Of a stretch of 64,000 nt of DNA, positions 34,036-43,425 are shown piece by piece. Positions within the stretch are counted from its first letter, which is position 1; each line of letters opens with the position of its first letter. The position numbers and the translations under genes were made by a program. This stretch comes from Silene conica. Its lineage: Eukaryota > Streptophyta > Magnoliopsida > Caryophyllales > Caryophyllaceae. The stretch spans positions 23,654,247-23,718,246 of the forward strand of contig CM055319.2 of the NCBI GenBank assembly GCA_029255685.2, given 5' to 3'. The notes under the pieces are model-generated. The model worked only from the letters and a program-made list of their open reading frames with translations, did not search any database and was not told the origin of the DNA.

Positions 34036-35562
34036 ATGCCTCCATCTCGTGCAACCCGCTCTCATCAAAAGAAGCCTTCACCTCCTTCACCAACTCCGTC
34101 ACCCCCACCGTCTCCAACACCCATAGCCACCTCCGCACCACCATCTGACAAAGGCAAACGACGAAAACTCAACCGCTCATCTCCTTCCGTCTCCGATGAC
34201 ATGCATGAAATGGGTTTTACATCTCGAAACCCGCGCCCTCTGTTTTCCGAGTATTCGATTGAAGCTACTAGGGAGGGTCTTGAAAGAGTTCGAATGACCA
34301 AAAACGAAGGTATGTTAATCGAACGTGTTCTCCCTTATGCTATACATGCGGGTCGTTATTACTCACGGTCATGGGTCGAAAATTCGAAGTCTTTAGGATT
34401 CTTTAAAGATTTCTTAAAATATCAGGGATGGGAGTACATTAGTAGTTTTTCTGGGTTGATTTTCCCTATTGAGATGGTTCAATTTCTTGCTTCGATTAAA
34501 AGGTGTGATAATGGTATTATGGGTGTCGTAAATGGACGAGATGTTGTTGTGAGTAAGTCGGATGTTTGTGAAATTTTCAAGCTTGATGAAGAAGGGTTAA
34601 ATCTTGACCCGAAATTAGAGTGGAGTGTTGTCTCTAAAGATCAAAAACTAAAAATCAAGAAGTATTTCGATGATGATGCCACTGAGGTTTCACCTCTCCT
34701 TACTGTTTCTTTTAATCCCAAGCTAAAGTTCTTCTTAAACTTCTTGTGGAACACCGTGCTCCCTCGGAGAGGTGGTAGGGACAAACTCGCTAGTGTTGAA
34801 GCAGTCGTGTTGTACAGTTCGTTGGAGGGCCAAAAAGTTGATTTAGCATCCCTAATGTGTAACAAAATCTGTCAAGTTTCTAGTGTGGTTGTTAAGGAGA
34901 AGTTTTGCTCCACCATCGACATTCCATATGGAATGTGGATATCTGAATTGTTGCTTAAAAAGGGTGTTGTTGATGATGCTAGTTTCGGAATTAAGCCAAA
35001 AGATGTTATGAGTGATCGATTGTTGAAATTAATGGGAATTTGCTTTGACGGAGTTGATCTTGCGTTTGGTAAAAACGAACCAACTCCGAATCCCTCACCA
35101 TCTTTTGCGGGTCTTGAAGCCAAGATGGACAAAATACTTGGTCTCTGTGAAATTAAAAAGGAGAAGGATGAGGCTGGGGGTAGCTGTAAGAAGAGGAGTC
35201 GTGGGTTTGAGGATGAGGTAAAGGAGTGGATGGAGAAGGTTGATAAACATTTGGTGAAGATTGGGTCAGAGGTTTCGGTGGTATGCTCGGAATTGTTAGC
35301 CATGAGTGAACGTCTTTCTTTCTTAACATCTCAAGGAGGAGCTGTCGTACGAGATCATGGGTTGTTGCGAGAGGATGCTTCTAAAGCACTTGAGGCCGTC
35401 AAGGCACTCTCGCTCAAGGTACTTAACTTTGAAATCGCACTCAATGCTCAAGGAAGGAACGTGACTAGTTGCCTCGATAGATTGGAAACCCTCGAATTCC
35501 GTACCCGACCCGACTACGTCAATCCTTATGCCAAGAATCCGGGTTCAAGCTCTCGCTCTTGA
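34036..35562 (+). CDS. Third ORF of the SIRE-like copia (env-like position)
   Basis: 508 codons, intact, from an ATG in good context (ccaccATGcc). The N-terminus (about 1-55) is Pro/Ser-rich and basic (GKRRKL). The middle has a plant-transposon-type fold pattern: RPLFSEYSIEATREGLERV, then SLGFFKDFLKYQGWEYI, then GIMGVVNGRDVVVSKSDVCE. The C-terminal half has a mixed-charge linker (KKEKDEAGGSCKKRSRG) and a helical, likely coiled-coil region (about 375-490). I see no signal peptide and no clear membrane segment. SIRE/Maximus elements carry an ORF in this place, often called env-like; this sequence gives no support for a membrane fusion role. Function unknown. Confidence 0.85.
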   Translation: MPPSRATRSHQKKPSPPSPTPSPPPSPTPIATSAPPSDKGKRRKLNRSSPSVSDDMHEMGFTSRNPRPLFSEYSIEATREGLERVRMTKNEGMLIERVLPYAIHAGRYYSRSWVENSKSLGFFKDFLKYQGWEYISSFSGLIFPIEMVQFLASIKRCDNGIMGVVNGRDVVVSKSDVCEIFKLDEEGLNLDPKLEWSVVSKDQKLKIKKYFDDDATEVSPLLTVSFNPKLKFFLNFLWNTVLPRRGGRDKLASVEAVVLYSSLEGQKVDLASLMCNKICQVSSVVVKEKFCSTIDIPYGMWISELLLKKGVVDDASFGIKPKDVMSDRLLKLMGICFDGVDLAFGKNEPTPNPSPSFAGLEAKMDKILGLCEIKKEKDEAGGSCKKRSRGFEDEVKEWMEKVDKHLVKIGSEVSVVCSELLAMSERLSFLTSQGGAVVRDHGLLREDASKALEAVKALSLKVLNFEIALNAQGRNVTSCLDRLETLEFRTRPDYVNPYAKNPGSSSRS

Positions 35563-36290
35563 TGATCCGTATCCGTCCCTGTTCTTATTGGATTAAGGTT
35601 GTGTTATTGTTGCTTTTGCTCTAAGTCAGGTGGACTTATAAACACTTCTCTATTGTGGCCCAATTTGATTACCTAGCCCATTAAGGAATCCGAAGCTTAT
35701 CCTCTTTTGCTTCTTCGGATTTCCTAATCTTACCTGGACCAAAACATTCTCCTAACCGGCCTTGTTATTGTTTTGATGTGGCCCACTCGACTTTCCCTTA
35801 TTTTGGCCCATCTTATATTGCTATCTTTTGCAGGCCTTTTATTATCCGAATCCTAGCCGGCCCAATTTTCTTTAAACACTATTACTTTTTCATTCGGCCC
35901 ATTGGCTTAGTATTTCGGATTGATTGTGTATATTTTTAACATTCCGTGTGTGATTGTGTGATATTTTCTATGTTCATAGTATTTCGACTCGTTTATATGC
36001 TTGCTTATGTTTCGTCGTATATTATTCTAGTCGTTTCATGTCTTTGTTCTCATCTTTTCGATGATGTCAAGAGGGGGAAATATGCGACTTAGATTAGAAT
36101 TTGCCTAAGCTTGCTCCTTGTCGTAATTCATTGTCTCTTAGGGTCCTTAAAAGATATGGATAGATAGAAGATAAAAACCCTAAGTGACTCTTTGCTATAA
36201 ATGACCATTATTATATTGAGGGGGAACATACACTTAGACACGAAATCTAGAAATCTAAGAAAGACTTGCCATCATCAAAAAGGGGGAATT
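35563..36290 (+). other. 3' untranslated region and purine tract of the SIRE-like copia
   Basis: Non-coding. 'agagggggaaat' near 36068-36080 and 'gagggggaacat' near 36218-36230 are extra purine tracts. The terminal one, aaaaagggggaatt (36277-36290), lies against the 3' LTR and would prime plus-strand DNA. Confidence 0.8.
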
Positions 36291-37774
36291 TGTTGAACCA
36301 TATATTCAAATATATATATAGTATATATGTTTATGTTTTGATAATGACAAGTCTAGCTATTTATATATTATATACTCGTATGTATAATCGTGTGCTAAGT
36401 GTACAGAATATTAGTAACAAGATCTAATCAATCAAGTATAAAAGATTCAAGCATATTAGTCAATGAATTGACTAAGTCGAAGATTGATAGAAGATCACAA
36501 GCGCGCACAACGAACTAAAGTTATATTTATCAACTATAAGCTTTAGTACAAAATTGATTCTAGTTATAGCCCGTAGCTATAACTCTATATCTTGAAGAAA
36601 TGATCGAGAATATATATGTGTTTTAAAGTGAAACGTTTGTTTCCTAATTTGTGTCGTGTAGTATTAATGTTTAAATGGTATTCTATTTAAATATGGAATT
36701 ATTAATCTTAATAGGATTATATAATATATCTTTTAGTTAAATAAGAAATAAATAATTGTCTTATGAGATAATTATTTATTACTAAAATAAACTAAAGATT
36801 TTTTATATGATTTTAATTGTCAAAAATATATAATCTAGATAAAGTTTGTTTCGATTTTGGAAATCGTGTGATATGCCACATTACCATAAATCGTGTAGGA
36901 CTTATTTAAATAAATATTATGTATTTATTTAATGTCCTAAATAAACTAAGATTATATTATGGTAATATATTTTATTATCTTTGACATGATTTAGGAAGTT
37001 GATTTAATAAGGATACTAATTGTTTATTATATAAAGATCTTTCCTAAATATGAATTAGGAAATTAATTCCTTATATAATACATATAGTATATTATTAAAT
37101 CTTTCCTAAATATATTAAGATTAGATTTAAGGTAGTATTACTAAAAGACTAGTATTCTAGTTTAAGTAATATTCCTAAATCATCTAGGGTTTAAATTACC
37201 TAGATACATATTCTATATAAATAGACTACCATGATACATTAAAACACACGAAAAACACAACACATATACACGCATATCGAGAGAGAAAAACCGCCGTTCA
37301 TATTCTTCAAGTTCGAGCTTTTCATTGTCACATCCGATTCAAGATTCAAGTGCTCAAGCATTGATCTTATTCATTCAAGATTGTGACACCAAGAAAACAT
37401 TGAAGACTTTATCTTATTAACGTAAGATAGAACGAGTATTTAGCGGTACTCATTGTAAGACAAATATTTAACGGTATTTGTCGTAGCTAGATATTTAACG
37501 GTATCTAGATTGAGTTGTGACTAACATCAAAGTCGCACGAGTAGGGTTGATAAAATTGTAATCCAGAGTTGGTACTAATTTTATTAATCGAGAATAGTGG
37601 ACGTAGGTCTCAGAGTGTGAGACTGAACCACTTCAAAAATATTGTGTTTCTCTTTATTATTTGCTCTACTCAAAGATCATCATACAACCATACACGCATC
37701 GAAGAAGATTTAAAAAGAAGGCATACTCAATTCAACCCCCCCTTCTTGAGTATATTATATCAATAGACTCTTCA
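36291..37774 (+). repeat. 3' LTR of the SIRE-like copia
   Basis: 1,484 bp, TGTTGAACC ... ACTCTTCA, followed by the target duplication cattc (37775-37779). Nearly identical to the 5' LTR. Confidence 0.95.
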
Positions 37775-38414
37775 CATTCCTAAGAACTTCTTTTGAGCTT
37801 TTCTTCATCATCCATTCTTCAAATTGCAAAAGTAAGTACATTTTCGGAATCCTCGTTCAATTTCCAAGTCATCTATCACTTCGGTTTCTCATTTCCCCAT
37901 TTCGAAAATCTGGCCTGTTTTGTACAAATTCCGTTTTTGGGTTCTTAAACCGGTTTTCTGTGTTTTCAGGCGAAGGATTTGACAACCCGGACATTGATAG
38001 CTTCATACTCGAGGAAGATCTTTAGCCGTATTAGCTTGAGAGGTGACGATAATGAGAAACTCGGCCTTAATGTGAATATTAGCATGTTTGATGGATTCTC
38101 ATGTTTGTTTCTGATTTTACTTAAGTTTGATGTTTACTAGACTTAGAAACATGTTTAGGTTTATGCTTGTGTGAAGAATTCATGCTTGGAAATATGGTTA
38201 TGTGTTCATAAGTAAAATTTCAGTTTTTCACATGTTAAGATGGATACATGAAATTAATCGTTTGAGGATTGTTGTTGGTTTTATTTGCTGGTAGATAAGT
38301 CGTATTTGATGATTAGGAATGTTGGGTTTACATCATTTGTAGCGATTCTGAAGTTTGTGTATCGAATTGTGATAAATTCTTATGGTCTGAAAATCCCGAT
38401 TTTGCGAACAGGCT

Positions 38415-38615
38415 CTCTGAGCCGGTCGACCAACCGGCCGCCGGTCGACCGGCTGAGAGCGCATCTTTGTGTTTTTCGAATTTTGAGGAAAAGGCTTTGA
38501 ACTGCCAGCCGGCCGACCGGCTGCCTGCCGACCGGCTGGGAGTCCGTGTGTGTTGTTTCAGAAAAAGAAAGAAAGGCTGAGGAGGTCACCAGCCGGCCGA
38601 CCGGCTGGGGACCCC
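38415..38615. repeat. GC-rich palindromes and hairpins in the chromovirus solo LTR
   Basis: agccggtcgacc (38420-38431) and ggtcgaccggct (38443-38454) are perfect inverted copies with an 11-base loop. More copies of ccggccgaccggct follow near 38508-38545 and 38592-38608. These belong to the GGTCGACC-type motif found also in the Athila-like LTRs. Confidence 0.85.
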
Positions 38616-38901
38616 TGTAGGCTGTTTTGAGTTTTGAAGTTTGATCGTAACTTTCAAATGGTTAATCGGTTTTGATTGAAACTCGTTTTGTGTACCCTTG
38701 ACATGTATTTGAGGTCCCCGGAGGATGGGCAACATTATATTGAGTTCGGGAATGAAGTAAGGATAGAGACCCCCCGGTCGGGCAACCGAAAGGGAAACCG
38801 GCTCTCCCTCATCTTAGTTCTCGGGATCAATTAAGTGTTGATTAGAGGTTAAAGGTAGAACTATAGAGTAGTTCATAGACTTGTATGATATTGTTTTGAT
38901 G

Positions 38902-39492
38902 CGTATTAAGTTATGCCTTAAGCTGGCCTCTGAACTTAATACGTGAGTTGTTTGTCGTGTATGGGAACATGCGTTGAGTTTTCGCCTCTGAGTTCCATAC
39001 ATGTCTGTTTGTCGTGTCTGGGACATGCGTTGAGTTTTCGCCTCTGAGTCCAGACATGTATGTGTGATCGCGTCAGGACATGCCTTAAGCTGGCCTCTGA
39101 GTCTGACGAGTAGACCAACTGCACGACGGGGCAGTCAGGTTGTCATACCTTACCCGGAGTGCAGGTGTTTGGTGCTAGAACATGCGTTGAGTTTTCGCCT
39201 CTGAGTCTAGTATCTTGTGATGTGGTAGGGGAACATGCGTTGAGTTTTCGCCTCTGAGTTCCTTACTTGTGTTAGTGAATTGAATGCTAGTCCATGCGTT
39301 GAGTTTTCGCCTCTGAGTCTAGTGTTCGGTGATAGCCGGTCCATGCGTTGAGTTTTCGCCTCTGAGTCCTTGCTTGATATTGTGAACTTGGTATATAGGT
39401 TATGCGTTAAGATGTCGCCTCTGAACCTTATACTTGCTAGTTGTTTTAGTACATAGGTTATGCGTTAAGATGTCGCCTCTGAACCTTTGTAC
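38902..39492. repeat. Ten-unit stem-loop array with conserved loop
   Basis: Ten units spaced about 45-110 bp apart share a core 'atgcgttgag-tttt-cgcctctga' (variant 'atgccttaagctggcctctga' in units 1 and 4, 'atgcgttaagatgtcgcctctga' in 9 and 10). Each core is flanked by short sequences complementary to each other but different between units: cgtattaag/cttaatacg (38902, perfect), tgtatgggaac/gttccataca (38958), tgtctgggac/gtccagaca (39015), cgtcaggac/gtctgacg (39071), gtatataggtt/aaccttatac (39391), gtacataggtt/acctttgtac (39449). Most have one unpaired base. Units 6-8 pair less well. Confidence 0.88.
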
Positions 39493-40292
39493 TTGCTGTT
39501 TCATATCTGCTTGCCTTGATGACGGTACAGTGTCAGATATGCATAATAGGTTATTGATGTTTATATGTTTGTGGTTAAATCATCCAAGGCATTGGATGAC
39601 TCTTAGTTCGGTTTCATAAATAATTGGATTGAAAGACCCCCCGACTGGGTAACCAGTAGGGAAACCGGCTCTCCTTCCTATTTGTTTATGAAGTTGGTTG
39701 AGAGCCGTGCTTTGTAATCGCATGTTAGTAAGAGATCAGATGATGAGATGTTTATGCTTCACATGTTGTTATATGTTGGAGTATTCTGTATTATTTTATA
39801 TGTTACGTGTTGTCACAAAAGGTGGCTAGGAGAACTCTAGTCACTCCCCACTGATTGTGGCGTACATGTTTTCATGTATGTAGGTACATGCTGGTTGGAG
39901 ATGGGTTCACGAGAGCTAGCGAGTGATGATCCTGCTGTCATCATATGACTTACCTTATATCGTTTAGCTGGACTCGTAGTTGTTACTTTCATTTTGGTGC
40001 CTGTAGGGATGTTCCATCCCAGGCTGATGTACATATTGGTTTTGATACATAGAACTGCTACTTATCTATTTTGGTTTTATTCCAGTTTCAGTTTCTGTTC
40101 AGTCTAAGACTTCTCGCATGATGTTTCCTTTAAAAAGTTTTAATTCCGCTGCATTTTTGGTACTTTTGTATGTTTATATTTCCGCTTCGCGACGGGTTTT
40201 ACATCGACCCTTGACTTACTCTATCTAGATTAAGCTAAGGATTATAAATTTTATCTTTGGTACCCTCAACGACACACCAACGTTTTCTAAGG

Positions 40293-40720
40293 ATTATAAA
40301 TTTCCATCTCCAAATGAATATTGCTTGTCATCTTCAAAAGCATTCGACACACCAACTTTTTCTTCATTATCAGTAGACCCAACATTCAAAGTTACTGCTT
40401 CGAACTCAACATACTCGACAAGCTCTGGATCATCAGTTAGCCTTTCGTATCTCTCAAGATCATCTTTTTCAAAGCTATTCTCTTCCTCGAATGATTCCCT
40501 GTGAAAAATCCAACGGGCATAGGATCGACTAACTATACTTTTCTAGGTGAATTTTAACGTCTGGAAAAGCCATATACCTAATATTACCACATCTTTCACA
40601 AGGGCATGAAATACTAGAAGAACCTTTCAAATTGTTTGAAACTACTTCATAAAATTCAGCTAAACCATCCTTATAGTTAGGGTCACTCATATTTGCAGCA
40701 GTCATCCAAGTTCGAGTCAT
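40293..40720 (-). pseudogene. CACTA transposase N-terminal (transposase-associated domain), broken
   Basis: Starts MTRTWMTAANMSDPNYKDGL at an ATG at 40720 and includes CPCERCGNIRYMAFPDVKIH, matching the zinc-ribbon-like transposase-associated domain at the start of plant CACTA (En/Spm) TNP2-type proteins. A frame change near 40530 leads into YARWIFHRESFEEENSF and an acidic tail ending at a TAA at 40294-40296. The catalytic transposase part is absent; the sequence stops at the boundary with the solo LTR nest (40280-40284). Confidence 0.8.
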
Positions 40721-41975
40721 TTATCTACATTCGTAAGTAATATCCAAAAACGACCACAAATTAAAGATAACAAGACATTAACATTAATATCCAAAAATGA
40801 AGACAAGTTAAAGATAACAAGACATTAAAATTAATATCCAAAAATGGAAACAAACATAAGTACGTTACATAACCAAAATACCCAGTCAATCTACACATCA
40901 ACATCGACGACGTCATTATAAATATTAAAACAAAAGCCAGACTCAAAGTCCTCCAGTTTTTTACGAAAAAACGCCCTCATACTGTCTCTAACATATGAAG
41001 GTAAGCTAACACGAATGCCAACACGACCTAGTTGTAGCACTTGGCGGAGATGTAGCAGTGACATTCCTCTCCTACTATTAGACAAGTAGCAGTGACATTG
41101 TTTTAAAACTATTATCGACCCTCTACAAACAAATCTAAAACTGCGGGTATAATATGATTTTAGACGTCTCTTGTATACTCTTTTAACAAGAGGACCAATT
41201 TCATGGAAGAGAAACATTTGCGACCATTTTCTACAAACTTTTTTCCAAATAGCGAAAAACTGTTTCCATCAATTCCTCGCTACTAAGTACTTCAAATTTA
41301 GATTGACTGGAACGCACTTCAAAGTTAATTGGAAAGTACTTATCTTTATCATCCTCCTATGACCAACCCAGCCTCCTTTTGTTTTGAACACCGAACGGTT
41401 TAGCAAATGAACTTATATCTTCAACCACTATATTTAGCACCACTCTATTCAATTTTTTTTCCATTTTTTTTGCACAAACCTAACATTACAATAACATATA
41501 CCAAACACAAGATAAGAATAACACTACAATCATGCAAAATTAACACTATAATAGGCAATCCATAATTCAGAAATCTATAATAAACGACAACAAAGAAATT
41601 CACATAAATGATGACAGAGGAGAGACGATCAGGACGATAGTAGTTATAAGAATAATACCTGATTGATAAAAAACGATTGACGGAGATGATGGCAGAGATA
41701 CGATCACGCTAATGATAGAGAGGAGATGATTGAGTTTCTGATTTGTGTTTTGTGTTTTGTGCTAATACCACTGGACTGGTGATGTATATTTTGAATATAG
41801 GTTATCACTTTCAACAACGGGTATTTATATTAACCGTTGTCATTACTCAATCACAACGGTTTTGTTTTGTATAACTTTTGTCAATACCACTGGCCTGGGA
41901 TGTATATTTTGAACATAGGTTATCCCTTTCAACAACGGGTATTTATATTTACCGTTGTTAACTCAATCAGAACGG
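40721..41975 (-). mobile_element. CACTA-type relic: 5' region and subterminal repeats
   Basis: Upstream of the transposase-associated ORF on the minus strand. No intact gene: several short, broken frames (for example 40891-41217) that I do not recognise. Between 41805 and 41970 there are two inverted pairs of aacaacgggtat / aaccgttgt-type repeats, each after a copy of 'ccactgg(a/c)ctggtgatgtatattttgaa', so a duplicated subterminal unit of about 125 bp. The outer terminus is missing; telomere-like repeats follow at once. Confidence 0.6.
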
Positions 41976-42049
41976 TTTAGGGTTTAGGGTTTATAGGTTT
42001 TAGGGAATAAGGTTTATAGGGTTTAGGGTTTAGGTTTTAGGGTTTAGAT
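41976..42049 (+). repeat. Degenerate interstitial telomere-like repeats
   Basis: About ten units of TTTAGGG or close variants (tttaggg, tttatagg, ttttaggg, tttagat). This is the plant telomere motif but imperfect and embedded between transposon sequences, so interstitial. Confidence 0.85.
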
Positions 42050-42448
42050 TTTATGGTCGCGTGCGCCAATATAATTAATGGTGGATTATAGTCATTGGAA
42101 CTTAATTATAATATCGACAACTATAAATCCGACAGTAATATTAAGCTCGGGAAATATCGAGTTAATAATCACTTCATTAGTATTATTATTATTATTAAGA
42201 CTAATCATAAAATTACTTTCATACATTTTAATTATGATCGAAACTATTATAAGTAATATATAATTAATTAAGGTGTATAATTATTATTATCATCGACGGG
42301 TCATTAATGAGGTATCTTATTATCAGTATCGGGTAGCTAGGTCTGATCGAGTACGTATGTAAGTCATGAGGCCATGGCCAGCAGCAGGGTTCGGGTCACT
42401 GATATTCATTTTTAATCATCGGGTCGACCGTATATATCGTCATCAGGT

Positions 42449-42485
<37 letters not shown>

Positions 42486-42930
42486 TCAAGATCCGATGAG
42501 AACGAACATTCGGTGCAAACGGTGAGAACAAACACTGATCATAGGATTAAACCAATCTAAGGGACATTATTAAATAAAATTGCGGTGGTGTTCATTTAAC
42601 TCTAACCCCTCGTCATTCCCAATCCACCGTATCACCCTTGGCCACTAGGAACATTACCGGTTTATAGTTGCCTAGTTAGTAAAAAATATGTAATTACTCC
42701 GTCAAAAAATGTATATAGGTTTATGAAAACAAGTAAAAAAAATGTATTTACTCCGTCAAATAATGTATCTATGTTTATGTAAAAAAGTAAAACAAATGTA
42801 TATAGTCCGTAAAAAAATGTATCTAGGTTAAAATCTTGGCGGCAGCCTTACAACGTAATACTTGGTGTTCATTTTATTTAAGACACGTACTAAGTTCATT
42901 GGATTCATTGTTTTAGGTGCCAATATGGTC
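42050..42930. repeat. Non-coding stretch with microsatellite and short tandem repeat
   Basis: No gene seen. (TA)n then (GA)n at 42449-42485 is followed by 'tcaagatccgatgagaacg..ggtgagaacaaac', a layout like the AT-flanked border at 49828. From about 42680 to 42835 three copies of a ~58-bp unit 'actccgtcaaaaaatgtat..taggtttatg' occur. It may be a small non-autonomous DNA element, but no terminal repeat or target duplication was found. Confidence 0.55.
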
Positions 42931-42942
42931 GCTCTGATACCA
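42931..42942 (-). promoter_or_regulatory. Primer-binding site for initiator tRNA-Met, chromovirus remnant
   Basis: TGGTATCAGAGC on the minus strand, two bases from TGTAACACCCTC at 42945, the LTR border typical of chromoviruses in minus orientation. The interior that should follow to the left is missing. Confidence 0.78.
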
Positions 42943-43109
42943 TTTGTAACACCCTCATAACCCAAGGCCTTTAGATAGGACCATCAGACTATGAGGACAT
43001 TACCATCTCAGTTACCTGAGATACAATATAAAATAAACAACAAGATTTTGATCCAAACCCATCTCCAATTTTCCCCTCTTCAATCAATTTTCATCAATTA
43101 TTCTCTTAT

Positions 43110-43425
43110 AAAGATCCAATTTTTGTGTTCAATCCCCAATTTTGCTTTGATTTAGTGTTAGTTCTTGAATCCCTAGTTTAATTGGTGAAAAGGGTTTGTT
43201 TTTACTGTATTTGTTCTTCAGATTGATTGCTGAATAACCCTAGAACTTAGTTCTAAATCCCCACCAAATTAAAGATCCAATCTTTGTTTTGAATTCCCAG
43301 TTTTGTTTTGATTTTATAGTAGTTCTTAAATCCCTAGTTTAATTGGGGGGAAAGAGTTTGTTTTTCTTGTATTTGGTCTTCAGATTGATTGCTGAATAAC
43401 CCTAGAACTTTGTTGCCAATTTATT
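43110..43425. repeat. Tandem duplication of about 161 bp
   Basis: Two copies starting at 43110 and 43271, each 'aaagatccaat..' through 'ctgaataaccctagaactt', roughly 90% alike by eye. It lies in the LTR remnant. Confidence 0.85.

Larger units (their letters stand above)
26246..37774 (+). mobile_element. Full-length SIRE/Maximus-like Ty1/copia retrotransposon
   Basis: 11,529 bp with LTRs at 26246-27730 and 36291-37774, a perfect target duplication cattc (26241-26245 and 37775-37779), tRNA-Met primer-binding site and a purine tract. Three coding regions in order: a large gag with coiled coil (27818-30148), pol (30157-33453, split by one stop), and a third ORF (34036-35562). A large gag plus a third ORF downstream of pol marks the SIRE/Maximus lineage. 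The LTRs differ by about four substitutions and one one-base indel by eye, so insertion is recent but older than the element at 12563. Confidence 0.94.
25936..40203 (+). repeat. Chromovirus-type solo LTR, split by the SIRE-like copia
   Basis: Starts TGTAACAGCCCGTATTTTCG and ends GCGACGGGTTTTACA, the usual ends of Tekay/Del-type LTRs, with a perfect target duplication tcgac (25931-25935 and 40204-40208). Without the nested copia (26246-37774 and one cattc) it is about 2.7 kb. No internal region, so a solo LTR. It holds GC-rich hairpins at 38415-38615, a stem-loop array at 38902-39492, and a repeated phrase 'gggaaaccggctctcc' near 38790 and 39660 on each side of the array. A possible intron runs from a donor aag/gtaagt-like site near 37828 to ttttcag near 37970. 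Confidence 0.88.
24439..40279 (+). repeat. Athila-like solo LTR of the young-element family, split by a nest
   Basis: Left part 24439-25935 starts TGATACGTGTC; right part 40209-40279 resumes with 'gactt..ctatct' and ends 'ggtaccctcaacgacacacca'. Together 1,568 bp, almost the 1,575 bp of the young element's LTR, and the same order of landmarks. Flanks acctt (24434-24438) and acgtt (40280-40284) look like a target duplication with one mismatch. No internal region remains, so this is a solo LTR. Hairpin-forming GGTCGGTCGACC motifs lie at about 24720-24835 and 25340-25430. It is split by the chromovirus solo LTR at 25936-40203. Confidence 0.88.

Noticed and set aside
34036..35562. Viral-type envelope protein
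   Set aside because: No signal peptide, membrane helix or cleavage site is visible. Only its position is env-like.
38902..39492. CRISPR array (conserved repeats with variable spacers)
   Set aside because: The sequence is plant DNA inside a retrotransposon LTR, spacers are irregular in length, and the 'spacers' pair across each repeat. No cas genes.
41976..42049. True chromosome end
   Set aside because: The repeats are short, degenerate and followed by more than 20 kb of transposon sequence.
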